64,000 nucleotides of DNA from NCBI GenBank assembly GCA_050250955.1, contig JBFWNR010000010.1, forward strand, positions 62,001 through 126,000. The letters run 5' to 3'. Source of the stretch: CAWAYR01 sp050250955. Lineage in GTDB: Bacteria > Acidobacteriota > Vicinamibacteria > Vicinamibacterales > UBA2999. The notes under the pieces are model-generated. The model was not told the origin of the DNA, ran no database searches, and saw nothing but the letters and a program-made list of their open reading frames with translations. The position numbers were made by a program, and so were the translations under genes. Shown here one piece after another: positions 16,698 through 25,081 of this stretch (position 1 is its first letter; every line of letters begins with the position of its first letter).

Positions 16698-18737
16698 CTA
16701 CCGCTCCCCAGCGTCGGGACGCAGCACGGTCCGCACGGTGTCGAGGAAGCGGGCGCGGTCCACCGGCTTGGCGCAGTAGGCGGAGTAACCGGCGACGAGC
16801 GCCTTGTGGCGATCTTCCAGCCGGGCGAAGGCGCTGACCGCGATCGCCCGCAGGTCCGGCCGCTGCGCCCGCAGCTGCGTGACGAGCTCGAAGCCGTCGA
16901 CATCCGGCATCGCCAGGTCGGCGATGACCAGATCGAAGGCCCGGCCGGCGGCCAGCGCCAGCGCGGCGGTGGCCGATTCGCACTGGACGATCGCCGCGCC
17001 GGTGGGCTCCAGGTAGGCGGCGATCACGTCGCGCGAGTCGCGATGATCGTCGACGACGAGGACGGTGCGGCCGTGCAAGGTCGGGCTGGCGGCCGGCTCC
17101 CGCCACGCGTCGGCGGCGCCCGCCGGGGCGGGGGACGTCCGGGTCGGCAGGCGGAGCGTGATGGTCGCGCCGCACCCGGGCCCCTCGCTCGCCGCGCCGA
17201 TCTGGCCGCCGTGCTGTTCGACCAGGGAACGGGCGATCGCCAGGCCGAGGCCGAGCCCGCCGTGGCGTCGCGTCGAGCGGCTGTCGGCCTGGCGGAAGCG
17301 ATCGAACACGAAGGGCAGGAAGTCGGGGTCGATGCCGGCGCCGGTGTCGTGCACCTCGACGACGAGGGCGTCGCCGTCGAGCCGTGTGTCGAGGGTGACC
17401 CGCCCGCCCTCGGGCGTGAACGTGACGGCATTGGCCAGCACGTTGGCGAGTACCTGGTGCAGCCGCCTGGCATCGCCGAGCACCGCGCAGGCCGGCGGCG
17501 CCGCGACGCACAGCGTGACGTCGCGCGCTCGCGCCGTGGGTTCGAGGGTCGCGGCCGCGGTCTCGATGAGGTGCGGGACATCGACCGTCTCACGTTCGAT
17601 CTGGAGCTTCCCGGTGATGATGCGCGACACGTCGAGGATGTCTTCGATGAGCTTGGCCTGGAGCCGGGCGTTGCGGCCGATCACCTCCACCGCCTGGGCG
17701 ACGCGCTGCGGATCGAGCCCGAACGCCTCGAGCACCTGCACCCAGCCGAGGATGGCGCCGAGCGGCGTCCGCAGCTCGTGGGACAGGGTGGCGAGGAACT
17801 CGTCCTTCAGCCGGCTCGCTTCCTCCGCCGCCGTCAGCCGCGCCATCTCGGCTTCCTTGCGCCGGGTCACCATCATGCAGACGCCGCTCATCCGCGCCGG
17901 CCGGCCGTCGACGTGCTCGACGCGGCCCTTGCCCTCCACCCAGCGCACCGCGCCGTCGGGGGCGACGATGCGGTACTCGACGTCGTGGGCGACGCCCTCG
18001 GCGAGCGCCCGCTCGACCGAGGCCTGCACGCGGGAGCGGTCGTCGGGGTGGATCTCGCGGGCGTAGCTGGCGAAGGTGCCGTCGAAGGTGCCGGGCGGCA
18101 GCCCGTGGAGCGCCTCGAGGTTCTCGGACCAGCGGACCGCGTTGGTCCGCAGATCCCAGTCCCAGGTGCCCATGAGGGCGGCGTCGAGCGCGAAGCGCAG
18201 CCGGGCCTCGCTCTCGCGGGCCTGGACCTCGGCCTGGATCCGGGCGACCGCGAACGCGACCTGCGCGGCGACGATGAGCGCCAGCGGCACGTCGTCGCCG
18301 GCCGGGCCGCCGGCGACGGGGTAGTACAGCATGAACTTGCCGATCACCCGTTCACGGGTGACCAGCGGCACGAACGCCATCGCCGCGATGCCCTCGCTGC
18401 GGATGGTCGGCAGGTAGGCGGCCAGCGAGGAGTCGGCGCCGACGTCCGGGACGACGATGGGCGCCGCGTCGCGTGTGTCGGAGGTCCACGGCGTGTGGCC
18501 TTCGACGGCGGCCCGGTAACCGGCCGACAGGCCCCGCCAGGCCTTGAACCGCATCACGCCGTCGGGGTCGAAGAACAGGATCGACGCCCGCGACACGCCC
18601 AGACCCTCGTCGAGCGCATCGAGCGCCGCGTCGTAGATCTGGGCGACGCCCGTCGCCCGGCTGATGGCCGTGCTCAGCCGGGCGCAGACGTCGAGCTGGT
18701 CGCGTCGGGGGCGGGACGCCGTCACGTGGTCGGCCAT
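16698..18737 (-). CDS. hybrid sensor histidine kinase (GAF-PAS-HisKA-HATPase-REC)
   Basis: A 679-residue soluble kinase. In order: GAF-like domain (about 15-175), a PAS_3 fold (about 185-300, WDWDLRTNAVRWSENL to WVEGKGRV), HisKA with phospho-acceptor His in TLSHELRTPLG, HATPase with N box and G boxes (HDTGAGI, GGLGLGLAIARSL), and a C-terminal receiver with Asp in DLVIADLAMPDVDG and Lys in YCAKPVD. No transmembrane helix, so it senses a cytoplasmic signal or ligand. GAGGGAAA before ATG 18737 fixes the start. No output regulator is adjacent. Confidence 0.92.
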   Translation of the reverse strand: MADHVTASRPRRDQLDVCARLSTAISRATGVAQIYDAALDALDEGLGVSRASILFFDPDGVMRFKAWRGLSAGYRAAVEGHTPWTSDTRDAAPIVVPDVGADSSLAAYLPTIRSEGIAAMAFVPLVTRERVIGKFMLYYPVAGGPAGDDVPLALIVAAQVAFAVARIQAEVQARESEARLRFALDAALMGTWDWDLRTNAVRWSENLEALHGLPPGTFDGTFASYAREIHPDDRSRVQASVERALAEGVAHDVEYRIVAPDGAVRWVEGKGRVEHVDGRPARMSGVCMMVTRRKEAEMARLTAAEEASRLKDEFLATLSHELRTPLGAILGWVQVLEAFGLDPQRVAQAVEVIGRNARLQAKLIEDILDVSRIITGKLQIERETVDVPHLIETAAATLEPTARARDVTLCVAAPPACAVLGDARRLHQVLANVLANAVTFTPEGGRVTLDTRLDGDALVVEVHDTGAGIDPDFLPFVFDRFRQADSRSTRRHGGLGLGLAIARSLVEQHGGQIGAASEGPGCGATITLRLPTRTSPAPAGAADAWREPAASPTLHGRTVLVVDDHRDSRDVIAAYLEPTGAAIVQCESATAALALAAGRAFDLVIADLAMPDVDGFELVTQLRAQRPDLRAIAVSAFARLEDRHKALVAGYSAYCAKPVDRARFLDTVRTVLRPDAGER

Positions 18738-18921
18738 GGGTTTCCCTCGCACGGGCGCGGGCACGACCGCGCGCGCTCCGAGCCCGGGCCGACACCGATG
18801 CACGAAGCCTGCCGCCCGCGGCGGTGGCCGCGCCCGGTCACCCGAGCCCAGGGTGGGTTCCCTTCTACCCACTGTGGCCAATCCGTCACACAGTCGAGCC
18901 GCGTGATAGCGTAATCCGGCG

Positions 18922-20391
18922 ATGCACACCGGTTCGTACGTCAACGGCACCTGGTATCACCCCGACTCCGGCTCGATGACCCGCAACATCAACCCGGCCG
19001 ACACCAGCGACGTCATCGCCGAGTTCCCGCTGGCCACCGCCGCCGACGTCCGGCGTGCCGTCGAGGCCGCCACCGCTGCCTGGCGCGGCTGGAAGAAGAC
19101 CCCAGGTCCGGAACGCGGCCGGGTGCTGTGGCGGGCCGCCGACCTGGCCCGACGCCGTGCCGACGAGATCGCCCGGGTGCTCACCCGCGAGGAAGGCAAG
19201 ATCCTCAAGGAAGCCCGGGGCGAGGTGATGAAGGGCATCTCGCTGCTCGAGTACTACGCCGGCGAAGGCTTCCGGATGCATGGCCGGACGCTGCCGTCCG
19301 AGGCGCGCGACACCTTCGCCTACACGCTGCGCCAGCCGCTCGGCGCCGTCGGCCTGATCGCGCCGTGGAACTTCCCGTGGGCGATCCCGGTGTGGAAGTC
19401 GGCGCCGGCGCTGGTCGCCGGCAACTGCGTGGTCTTCAAGCCGTCCGAGCTGGTGCCGGCCACCGCGGCGCTGCTGACCGAGATCTATGCCGAGGCCGGG
19501 TTGCCGGCGGGCGTCTTCAACATGGTCGTCGGGAAGGGCAGTGAGGTCGGCGAGGCGATGGTGGCGGCGCCGGAACTGCGTGCCCTGTCGTTCACCGGCT
19601 CCAACCGCATCGGCCAGGACCTCTACGTCAAGGCGGCCCGACGCGGCGCCAAGGTGACCTGCGAAATGGGCGGCAAGAACGCCGTCATCGTCATGCCCGA
19701 TGCCGACCTCGACGCCGCGGCCGCCGCCATCCACGGCGGCGCCTTCGGCTCGACCGGCCAGCGTTGTACGGCGACCTCGCGGGTGATCGCCCATCCCGAC
19801 GTCAAGCGGGCCCTGGTCGATCGGCTGGTGGCCGCGGCCGAAGCCGTCAAGGTCGGTCCGGGCCTCGACGAGGCGATGGAGATGGGCCCGTCGATCGCCG
19901 ACCACCAGTGGCGCACGGTGCTCGGCTACATCGACGCCGGCCGCCGGGAGGGGGCGCGGTTGCTCACCGGCGGCACGCGGCCCGAGCACCTGGCGCAGGG
20001 CTGGTTCGTGGCCCCGACCATCTTCGACGACGTCGACCCGGGCATGCGCATCTTCAAGGAGGAGATCTTCGGGCCGGTGCTGGCGGTGGCCACCGCCGCC
20101 ACGCTCGGGGACGCGCTGGCCAAGGCCAACGCCGTCGAGTACGGGTTGACCACGTCGATCTTCACGCAGGACGTCACCAGCGTGATGCGGTTCATCGACG
20201 ACGTCGAGGTCGGCATGGTGCACGTCAACGAGCCGACCGTCGGCGGCGAAGCGCAGCTGCCGTTCGGCGGCACCAAGGCCACCGGCATCGGCGAGCGCGA
20301 GATGGCCGAGGAAGGCCTGCACTTCTTCACCGAGCTGAAGACGGTGTTCATCAACTACTCGGGTCGGGCCGAGCGATCGCTGACCCGGTAG
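18922..20391 (+). CDS. NAD(P)+-dependent aldehyde dehydrogenase
   Basis: A 489-residue ALDH superfamily enzyme oxidising an aldehyde to its acid. Catalytic residues are Asn150 (APWNFPW), Glu248 (CEMGGKN) and the nucleophile Cys282 (GSTGQRCTATSR); the cofactor-binding FTGS and KPSE motifs are also present. The sequence type is closest to semialdehyde dehydrogenases such as the alpha-ketoglutaric semialdehyde branch, but the substrate is uncertain. The Ser/Thr kinase gene begins 13 bases downstream on the same strand, so they are probably co-transcribed. No strong ribosome site precedes the ATG. Confidence 0.9.
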   Translation: MHTGSYVNGTWYHPDSGSMTRNINPADTSDVIAEFPLATAADVRRAVEAATAAWRGWKKTPGPERGRVLWRAADLARRRADEIARVLTREEGKILKEARGEVMKGISLLEYYAGEGFRMHGRTLPSEARDTFAYTLRQPLGAVGLIAPWNFPWAIPVWKSAPALVAGNCVVFKPSELVPATAALLTEIYAEAGLPAGVFNMVVGKGSEVGEAMVAAPELRALSFTGSNRIGQDLYVKAARRGAKVTCEMGGKNAVIVMPDADLDAAAAAIHGGAFGSTGQRCTATSRVIAHPDVKRALVDRLVAAAEAVKVGPGLDEAMEMGPSIADHQWRTVLGYIDAGRREGARLLTGGTRPEHLAQGWFVAPTIFDDVDPGMRIFKEEIFGPVLAVATAATLGDALAKANAVEYGLTTSIFTQDVTSVMRFIDDVEVGMVHVNEPTVGGEAQLPFGGTKATGIGEREMAEEGLHFFTELKTVFINYSGRAERSLTR

Positions 20392-20404
20392 GAGCTCGTC
20401 CGCC

Positions 20405-22960
20405 ATGTCGATCGCCCCGGGATCCCGCCTCGGGCCGTACGAGATCGCCGGTCTCCTCGGTGCCGGCGGCATGGGCGAGGTCTATCGCGGCCGCGATCCG
20501 CGGCTCGGCCGCGACGTCGCCGTCAAGGTGCTGCCGCCGGCCTTCGCCGCCGATGCCGATCGGCTGCACCGCTTCGAGCAGGAGGCGCGGGCGACGGCGG
20601 CGCTGAGCGATCCCAACATCGTCGCCGTCTACGACGTCGGCAGCGCCGACGGGCGCCCGTTCGTGGTCACCGAGCTGCTCGACGGCGAGACCCTCCGCGC
20701 GACGCTCGCCGGCGGCGCGCTGCCGCTTCGCAAAGCGATCGGCTACGCCCAGCAGATCGCCCGCGGGCTGGCGGCGGCGCACCGGCGCGGCATCGTCCAC
20801 CGCGACCTGAAGCCCGAGAACCTGTTCGTCACCAGTGACGGCCTCGTGAAGATCCTCGACTTCGGCCTGGCCAAGCTCTCCGAGGGGCTGGCCGCGGACG
20901 GCGTGGCGGCCGGCACGATGCTGTCGACCACCGCGCCGGGCCTCGTCCTCGGCACCGTCGGCTACATGTCGCCCGAGCAGGCCCGCGGTGAGCCCACCGA
21001 TCCGCGCTCGGACATCTTCGCCTTCGGCGCCGTGCTCTACGAGATGCTGGCCGGCCAGCGCGCCTTCCACGGCGACTCCGCCGCCGACACGCTGTCGGCG
21101 ATCCTGAAGGAGCAGCCGCCGGACCTGACCATGGTCGTGCCGGGGCTGTCGCCGGCGCTGGCGCGCATCGTCGACCGCTGCCTGGAGAAGGCGCGCGACG
21201 ACCGGTTCCAGACCGCCGCCGACCTGCGCTTCGCCCTCGAGGCGATCTCGGCGACGTCCACGCCGGCGGTGACCCAGCCGGCCGGCCGCCGCTGGCCATG
21301 GCGCGCGGTCGCGGCCGGACTGCTCGTCGTCGCCGCGGCCGGCGGCGCCTACCTGGCCGGTACCGCGCGCCGGGAGGCGAGCCAGCCGACGTTCCACCAG
21401 CTCACGTTCCGCCGTGGCGCCATCCAGGGGGCGCGCTTCACCGCCGACGGCCAGACCATCGTCTACGGCGCCGCCTGGGAAGGCCGGCCGACCGAGCTGT
21501 TCTCGACCCGGCCCGAGGCTCCCGAGGCCCGCCCGCTGCAGATGCCGGGCATGGGGATCTTCGCGATGTCGTCCAAGGGCGAGATGGCGGTGGTGCTCGA
21601 GCCGCGCGGCTACGGCCGCGTCGAGGGCACGCTGGCGCGGGCACCGCTGGCCGGCGGCGTCCCGCGGCAGCTCGCCGAGGGCGTCCTCGCCGCCGACTGG
21701 AACCCCGACGGCTCGGAGCTGGCGCTGGTCCGCAGCGGCAACGGCAAGGACGTCCTCGAGTATCCGGTCGGCCACGTCCTCTACGACCCCAGCCCCGGTC
21801 ACATCACCCACATCCGCGTCTCGCCGTCGGGCGACGCCGTGGCCGTCATCTCGCACCCGGTCTCCGGCGACACCGCCGGCGAGGTGATGCTGGTCGACAT
21901 GAGCGGCCGGGCGACGACGCTCTCGACCGGCTGGAACAGCGTGCTCGGGCTGGCGTGGGCGCCGGGAGGCGACGAGATCTGGTTCACCGGCACGCGGCGC
22001 GGCGCCGCCCAGGCCCTCTACGCGGTCGATCGCTCGGGCCGCGAGCGGCTGCTGCTGGCGGCGCCGGCCACGCTCATGCTCCACGACGTCGCCGCCGACG
22101 GCCGTGCCCTCGTCTCGCGCGACGCCTGGGGCGCCGGCGTCATGGTCCGCGCGCCCGACGCCGCCGCCGAGCGGGATCAGTCATGGCTCGACGGCTCGAC
22201 GGCGTGGGATCTGTCGGCCGACGGCACGACCCTGGTGCTCGAAGAGGCGTGGGAGGGCGGCGGCACCGCCCGCTCGATCTACCTGCGGACGACCGATGGC
22301 GCGCCGGCCCTGCGGCTCGGCGAGGGCGTGCCGCTGGCGCTGTCGCCCGACCGGCAGTGGGTGCTGTCGACGCCGGTGGCGGCCACTTCCCTGGTGCTGC
22401 TGCCCACCGGGGTCGGACAGGCGCGGACGCTGCCGGCCGGTCCCATCGCGTCGTATTTCCCGGCCGCGCGCTTCCTGCCCGACGGCCGTCGGGTGCTGTT
22501 CGCGGCGGCCGAGACGGACCGGCCCAGCCGCATCTATCTGCAGTCCATCGACGGCGGCGGGCCGCAGCCGGTCACGCCCGAGGGCGTCTTCGGCCGTCTC
22601 GCGATCCTGCCCGACGGCGAGCGCTTCGTGACCCGCGGCACCGACCGGCGACTGGCCGTCTTCGACCTGAAGGGCGGCCCGGGCCTGCCGGTGGCCGGTG
22701 CGCTCGGCCGCGACCTGCCGATCGTCGTCAGTCCCGATGGCGAGTGGCTCTACGTGCAGGGCCCCGGCGACCTGCCGGCCGAGGTCGCGCGCGTCCACCT
22801 GCGGACCGGACGGCGCGAGCCGGTGCGCACGCTGCTGCCGCCCGATCCGGCCGGGACGATGGACATCCTGCGCGTCGTGATGACGCCGGATGCCCGTGCC
22901 TACGCCTACACGTTCGTGCGGGCGCTGTCGGCGCTCTATCTGGTCGACGGGCTGAAGTAG
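20405..22960 (+). CDS. membrane Ser/Thr protein kinase with a beta-propeller sensor
   Basis: An 851-residue eukaryotic-type kinase. The kinase domain (about 10-275) has GAGGMGEVYRG, VAVKVL, HRDLKPEN, DFGLAKL, GYMSPEQ and the DIFAFG segment. A single membrane helix at about 298-320 leads to about 500 extracytoplasmic residues with TolB/WD40-like repeats (ADWNPDGSELALV, VSPSGDAVAVISHP, GLAWAPGGDEIWFTG, FLPDGRRVLFAAAE). The same layout is abundant in Acidobacteria. It probably senses an envelope ligand and phosphorylates cytosolic targets. It follows the aldehyde dehydrogenase closely. Confidence 0.92.
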   Translation: MSIAPGSRLGPYEIAGLLGAGGMGEVYRGRDPRLGRDVAVKVLPPAFAADADRLHRFEQEARATAALSDPNIVAVYDVGSADGRPFVVTELLDGETLRATLAGGALPLRKAIGYAQQIARGLAAAHRRGIVHRDLKPENLFVTSDGLVKILDFGLAKLSEGLAADGVAAGTMLSTTAPGLVLGTVGYMSPEQARGEPTDPRSDIFAFGAVLYEMLAGQRAFHGDSAADTLSAILKEQPPDLTMVVPGLSPALARIVDRCLEKARDDRFQTAADLRFALEAISATSTPAVTQPAGRRWPWRAVAAGLLVVAAAGGAYLAGTARREASQPTFHQLTFRRGAIQGARFTADGQTIVYGAAWEGRPTELFSTRPEAPEARPLQMPGMGIFAMSSKGEMAVVLEPRGYGRVEGTLARAPLAGGVPRQLAEGVLAADWNPDGSELALVRSGNGKDVLEYPVGHVLYDPSPGHITHIRVSPSGDAVAVISHPVSGDTAGEVMLVDMSGRATTLSTGWNSVLGLAWAPGGDEIWFTGTRRGAAQALYAVDRSGRERLLLAAPATLMLHDVAADGRALVSRDAWGAGVMVRAPDAAAERDQSWLDGSTAWDLSADGTTLVLEEAWEGGGTARSIYLRTTDGAPALRLGEGVPLALSPDRQWVLSTPVAATSLVLLPTGVGQARTLPAGPIASYFPAARFLPDGRRVLFAAAETDRPSRIYLQSIDGGGPQPVTPEGVFGRLAILPDGERFVTRGTDRRLAVFDLKGGPGLPVAGALGRDLPIVVSPDGEWLYVQGPGDLPAEVARVHLRTGRREPVRTLLPPDPAGTMDILRVVMTPDARAYAYTFVRALSALYLVDGLK

Positions 22961-22969
22961 GGCGGCTCG

Positions 22970-23530
22970 TCAGCGGGCGACGACGCCCTTGAAGCCGACG
23001 CGTATCTGCGGCCCCACCTTCAGCATGCCGAGGAACACCGTCGGCGGGTCGAGCTTGAAGGTGGCGAACTCGAGCCGCGTGTTGCCTTCGACCTGGGTGC
23101 CGTTGGGCGTGGCGCTGAGCGTGACCGGGAACGCGACTGGCGCCGTGACGCCGGTGACCGTCATCGACCCGGTGGCGGTCGTCTGCCCGCCGGCGACCTC
23201 GTATTTCTCGAGCCGGTAGACGATCTCGGGGAACTTGTCCGAGCGCATCGCCTCGTTGAGGTGCTGCGTCATCTCGTCGTTGGGACAGCGGAACGCCTTG
23301 AGCGGCACGGTCACGACCGCCGTCTGCACGCCGGCCGGGAAGCCGGGCACGGCGGTCCCGCCGGACGCCGGCGTCACCGCCACGGTGCCCTGGGCGTTGC
23401 AGGTCCAGTTGCGCACCGTGGACGAGCCCGAGATGGTGAAGTCGATGGTCGACTGGGCGGCGGCAGGGGTGGGGGCGGCGGCCAGCACCACCACGCCGAG
23501 GGCGCCCGCGAGCCGGCCTCGCGCCGTCAC
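22970..23530 (-). CDS. YceI-family periplasmic lipocalin-like protein
   Basis: A 186-residue exported protein with signal peptide (RLAGALGVVVLAAAPTPAAAQ) and the YceI pattern: STIDFTISGSSTVRNWTC near the N terminus, HLNEAMRSDKFPEIVYRLE in the middle, and PVAFPVTLSA before the final strand. YceI proteins are eight-stranded barrels binding isoprenoid-like lipids or acting in stress and electron-transfer contexts. It starts with GTG at 23530, overlapping the TGA of the upstream FMN dehydrogenase as GTGA, so translation is probably coupled to it. Confidence 0.86.
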   Translation of the reverse strand: MTARGRLAGALGVVVLAAAPTPAAAQSTIDFTISGSSTVRNWTCNAQGTVAVTPASGGTAVPGFPAGVQTAVVTVPLKAFRCPNDEMTQHLNEAMRSDKFPEIVYRLEKYEVAGGQTTATGSMTVTGVTAPVAFPVTLSATPNGTQVEGNTRLEFATFKLDPPTVFLGMLKVGPQIRVGFKGVVAR

Positions 23531-24963
23531 AGTCCGAACCCCTGCGCGTTGTGGCGCATCATGATCGGCGACTGGCCGGGGGCGACGAACTGCGGGCCGA
23601 TCTGGTCGACGGCGGCCGTCCGGGTCTGGCGCATCACCATGCGGAATTCGTCGAGCATCAGGGTGATCACCTTGTCCACGCCCTCCTGGCCGAAGGCGCC
23701 GAGGCCCCACACGTAGGGGCGGCCGATGCCGACGGCGTCGGCGCCGAGGGCCAGGGCCTTGAAGATGTCGGCGCCGCGCCGGACGCCGCTGTCGATGAGC
23801 ACCGGAATCCGGCCGTTGACGCCGGCGACCACCTCGGGCAGGCAGTCGATGCTGCCGCGCAGGCTGTTCTCGGCCCGGCCGCCATGGTTCGAGACGAACA
23901 CCGCATCCACGCCGTGCTGCACACACAGCTCGGCTTCCTCGCGGGTCACGATGCCCTTGAGGACGATTTTCATCTGGGTGGTGTCGCGCAGCCGCTTGAC
24001 GTAGTCCCAGTCGAACGGCGGGCGCGGTCCGGGCGGGCCGGAGACGCCCCGGTGCATCGGCCGCTGGTAGCCCTTCTGGTGGTTGTGACAGCTCTGGCAG
24101 AGGGGGCGGTTGTACTCCTCGCGGCCCTGCGAGCGGCGGACCAGTTCGCGGTTGCTGCCGCCGAGCAGGTCCACCGTCCACACCAGCACCGGGCAGCCAT
24201 TGGCCTTGACCTTCTCCAGGGTGCGCCGGGTGATGTCCCAGTCGCCGTTGGCGTAGAGCTGGAACCAGTGCGGTTCGCCGCGGGCCTCGGCAATCGTCTC
24301 GTAGGACTGCGAGCTCTGGTGCGACTGGATCTGCAGGATGCCGCGGGCCTTGGCGGCGCGCGCCGCGCCGGCCTCGCCCTCGGTGTGGTAGGCCTCGAGC
24401 GCCGCCACCGGGCACAGGAAGAGCGGGGTGTCCCAGCGCCGGCCGAAGAGCGTCACCGAGGTGTCGATCCTGGCGTCCGGGCCCAGGCGCCGCGGTTTGA
24501 GGCCGATGCGCTGGAAGCCCTCGCGGTTGGCGACCCGCGTCTCCAGGTCGTCGACGCCGAGATGGATGTAGTTCCAGTGGTTGGGCAGCGTGTTGGCATG
24601 GGCGACGCGCTCGAAGTCCCAGACGTTGATGGCGTCGGCCGCCTCCTCGATGAGCTGTCCCGTGAAGTGGGCGTCGAGCGCCTCGTTGGGCGGCCCGGCC
24701 GCCGCGCCCTGCTGGCCCTCCGGGGTGTGCGACGGCTGCGGCGCCAGCGCGAACCGCTGGCCGCAGACCGCGCAGGTGCCGAGGACCGGGCGTCCGGCGC
24801 CGTGGCGCGCGTGCGCGGCGACGGCGTCGAGCTCACGCTGCCAGGCCGACGGCAGGGTCGGATAGGCCAGCGCCAGCAGCGGGCTGCCGGCGAGCAGCGT
24901 GAAGAACTGCCGGCGGCTGTTGAGGACCGGGGGGGCGTGCGGGTCGTTGGGTGTCGTGGGCAT
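23527..24963 (-). CDS. exported FMN-dependent alpha-hydroxy-acid dehydrogenase with a CxxCH motif
   Basis: A 478-residue flavoenzyme of the L-lactate/glycolate oxidase family. The FMN-barrel motifs are present: KIVLKGI (Lys), SNHGGRAENSL (catalytic His360) and IPVLIDSGVRRGADIFKAL (Arg). Two oddities stand out. The N terminus has a twin-arginine-like signal (NSRRQFFTLLAGSPLLALA), whereas most relatives are cytoplasmic. Cysteine motifs are inserted: CAVC at 64-67 and CQSCH at 289-293, the latter matching the c-type heme-attachment consensus. The protein may pass electrons directly to a heme. ATG 24963 gives the signal sequence. The YceI gene overlaps its 3' end. Confidence 0.85.
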   Translation of the reverse strand: MPTTPNDPHAPPVLNSRRQFFTLLAGSPLLALAYPTLPSAWQRELDAVAAHARHGAGRPVLGTCAVCGQRFALAPQPSHTPEGQQGAAAGPPNEALDAHFTGQLIEEAADAINVWDFERVAHANTLPNHWNYIHLGVDDLETRVANREGFQRIGLKPRRLGPDARIDTSVTLFGRRWDTPLFLCPVAALEAYHTEGEAGAARAAKARGILQIQSHQSSQSYETIAEARGEPHWFQLYANGDWDITRRTLEKVKANGCPVLVWTVDLLGGSNRELVRRSQGREEYNRPLCQSCHNHQKGYQRPMHRGVSGPPGPRPPFDWDYVKRLRDTTQMKIVLKGIVTREEAELCVQHGVDAVFVSNHGGRAENSLRGSIDCLPEVVAGVNGRIPVLIDSGVRRGADIFKALALGADAVGIGRPYVWGLGAFGQEGVDKVITLMLDEFRMVMRQTRTAAVDQIGPQFVAPGQSPIMMRHNAQGFGL

Positions 24964-25028
24964 GAGCCGCGCTCCGGACGCCGACCCCGTCACGGGAGCG
25001 GCGAGTGCGCCGAGAGACTAGCACGGCC

Positions 25029-25061
25029 GTGGCCGGTGCGCCGAGCGGCGCGGCCGGCCAC
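25029..25061 (-). terminator. possible terminator hairpin after the TonB receptor gene
   Basis: GTGGCCGG and CCGGCCAC pair across 17 bases that contain an inner GCGCC/GGCGC pair. It lies just 3' of the receptor gene and before the FMN dehydrogenase ATG. There is no U-run, so efficiency is uncertain. Confidence 0.4.
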
Positions 25062-25081
25062 GACCGACGAGACGTCCGACA

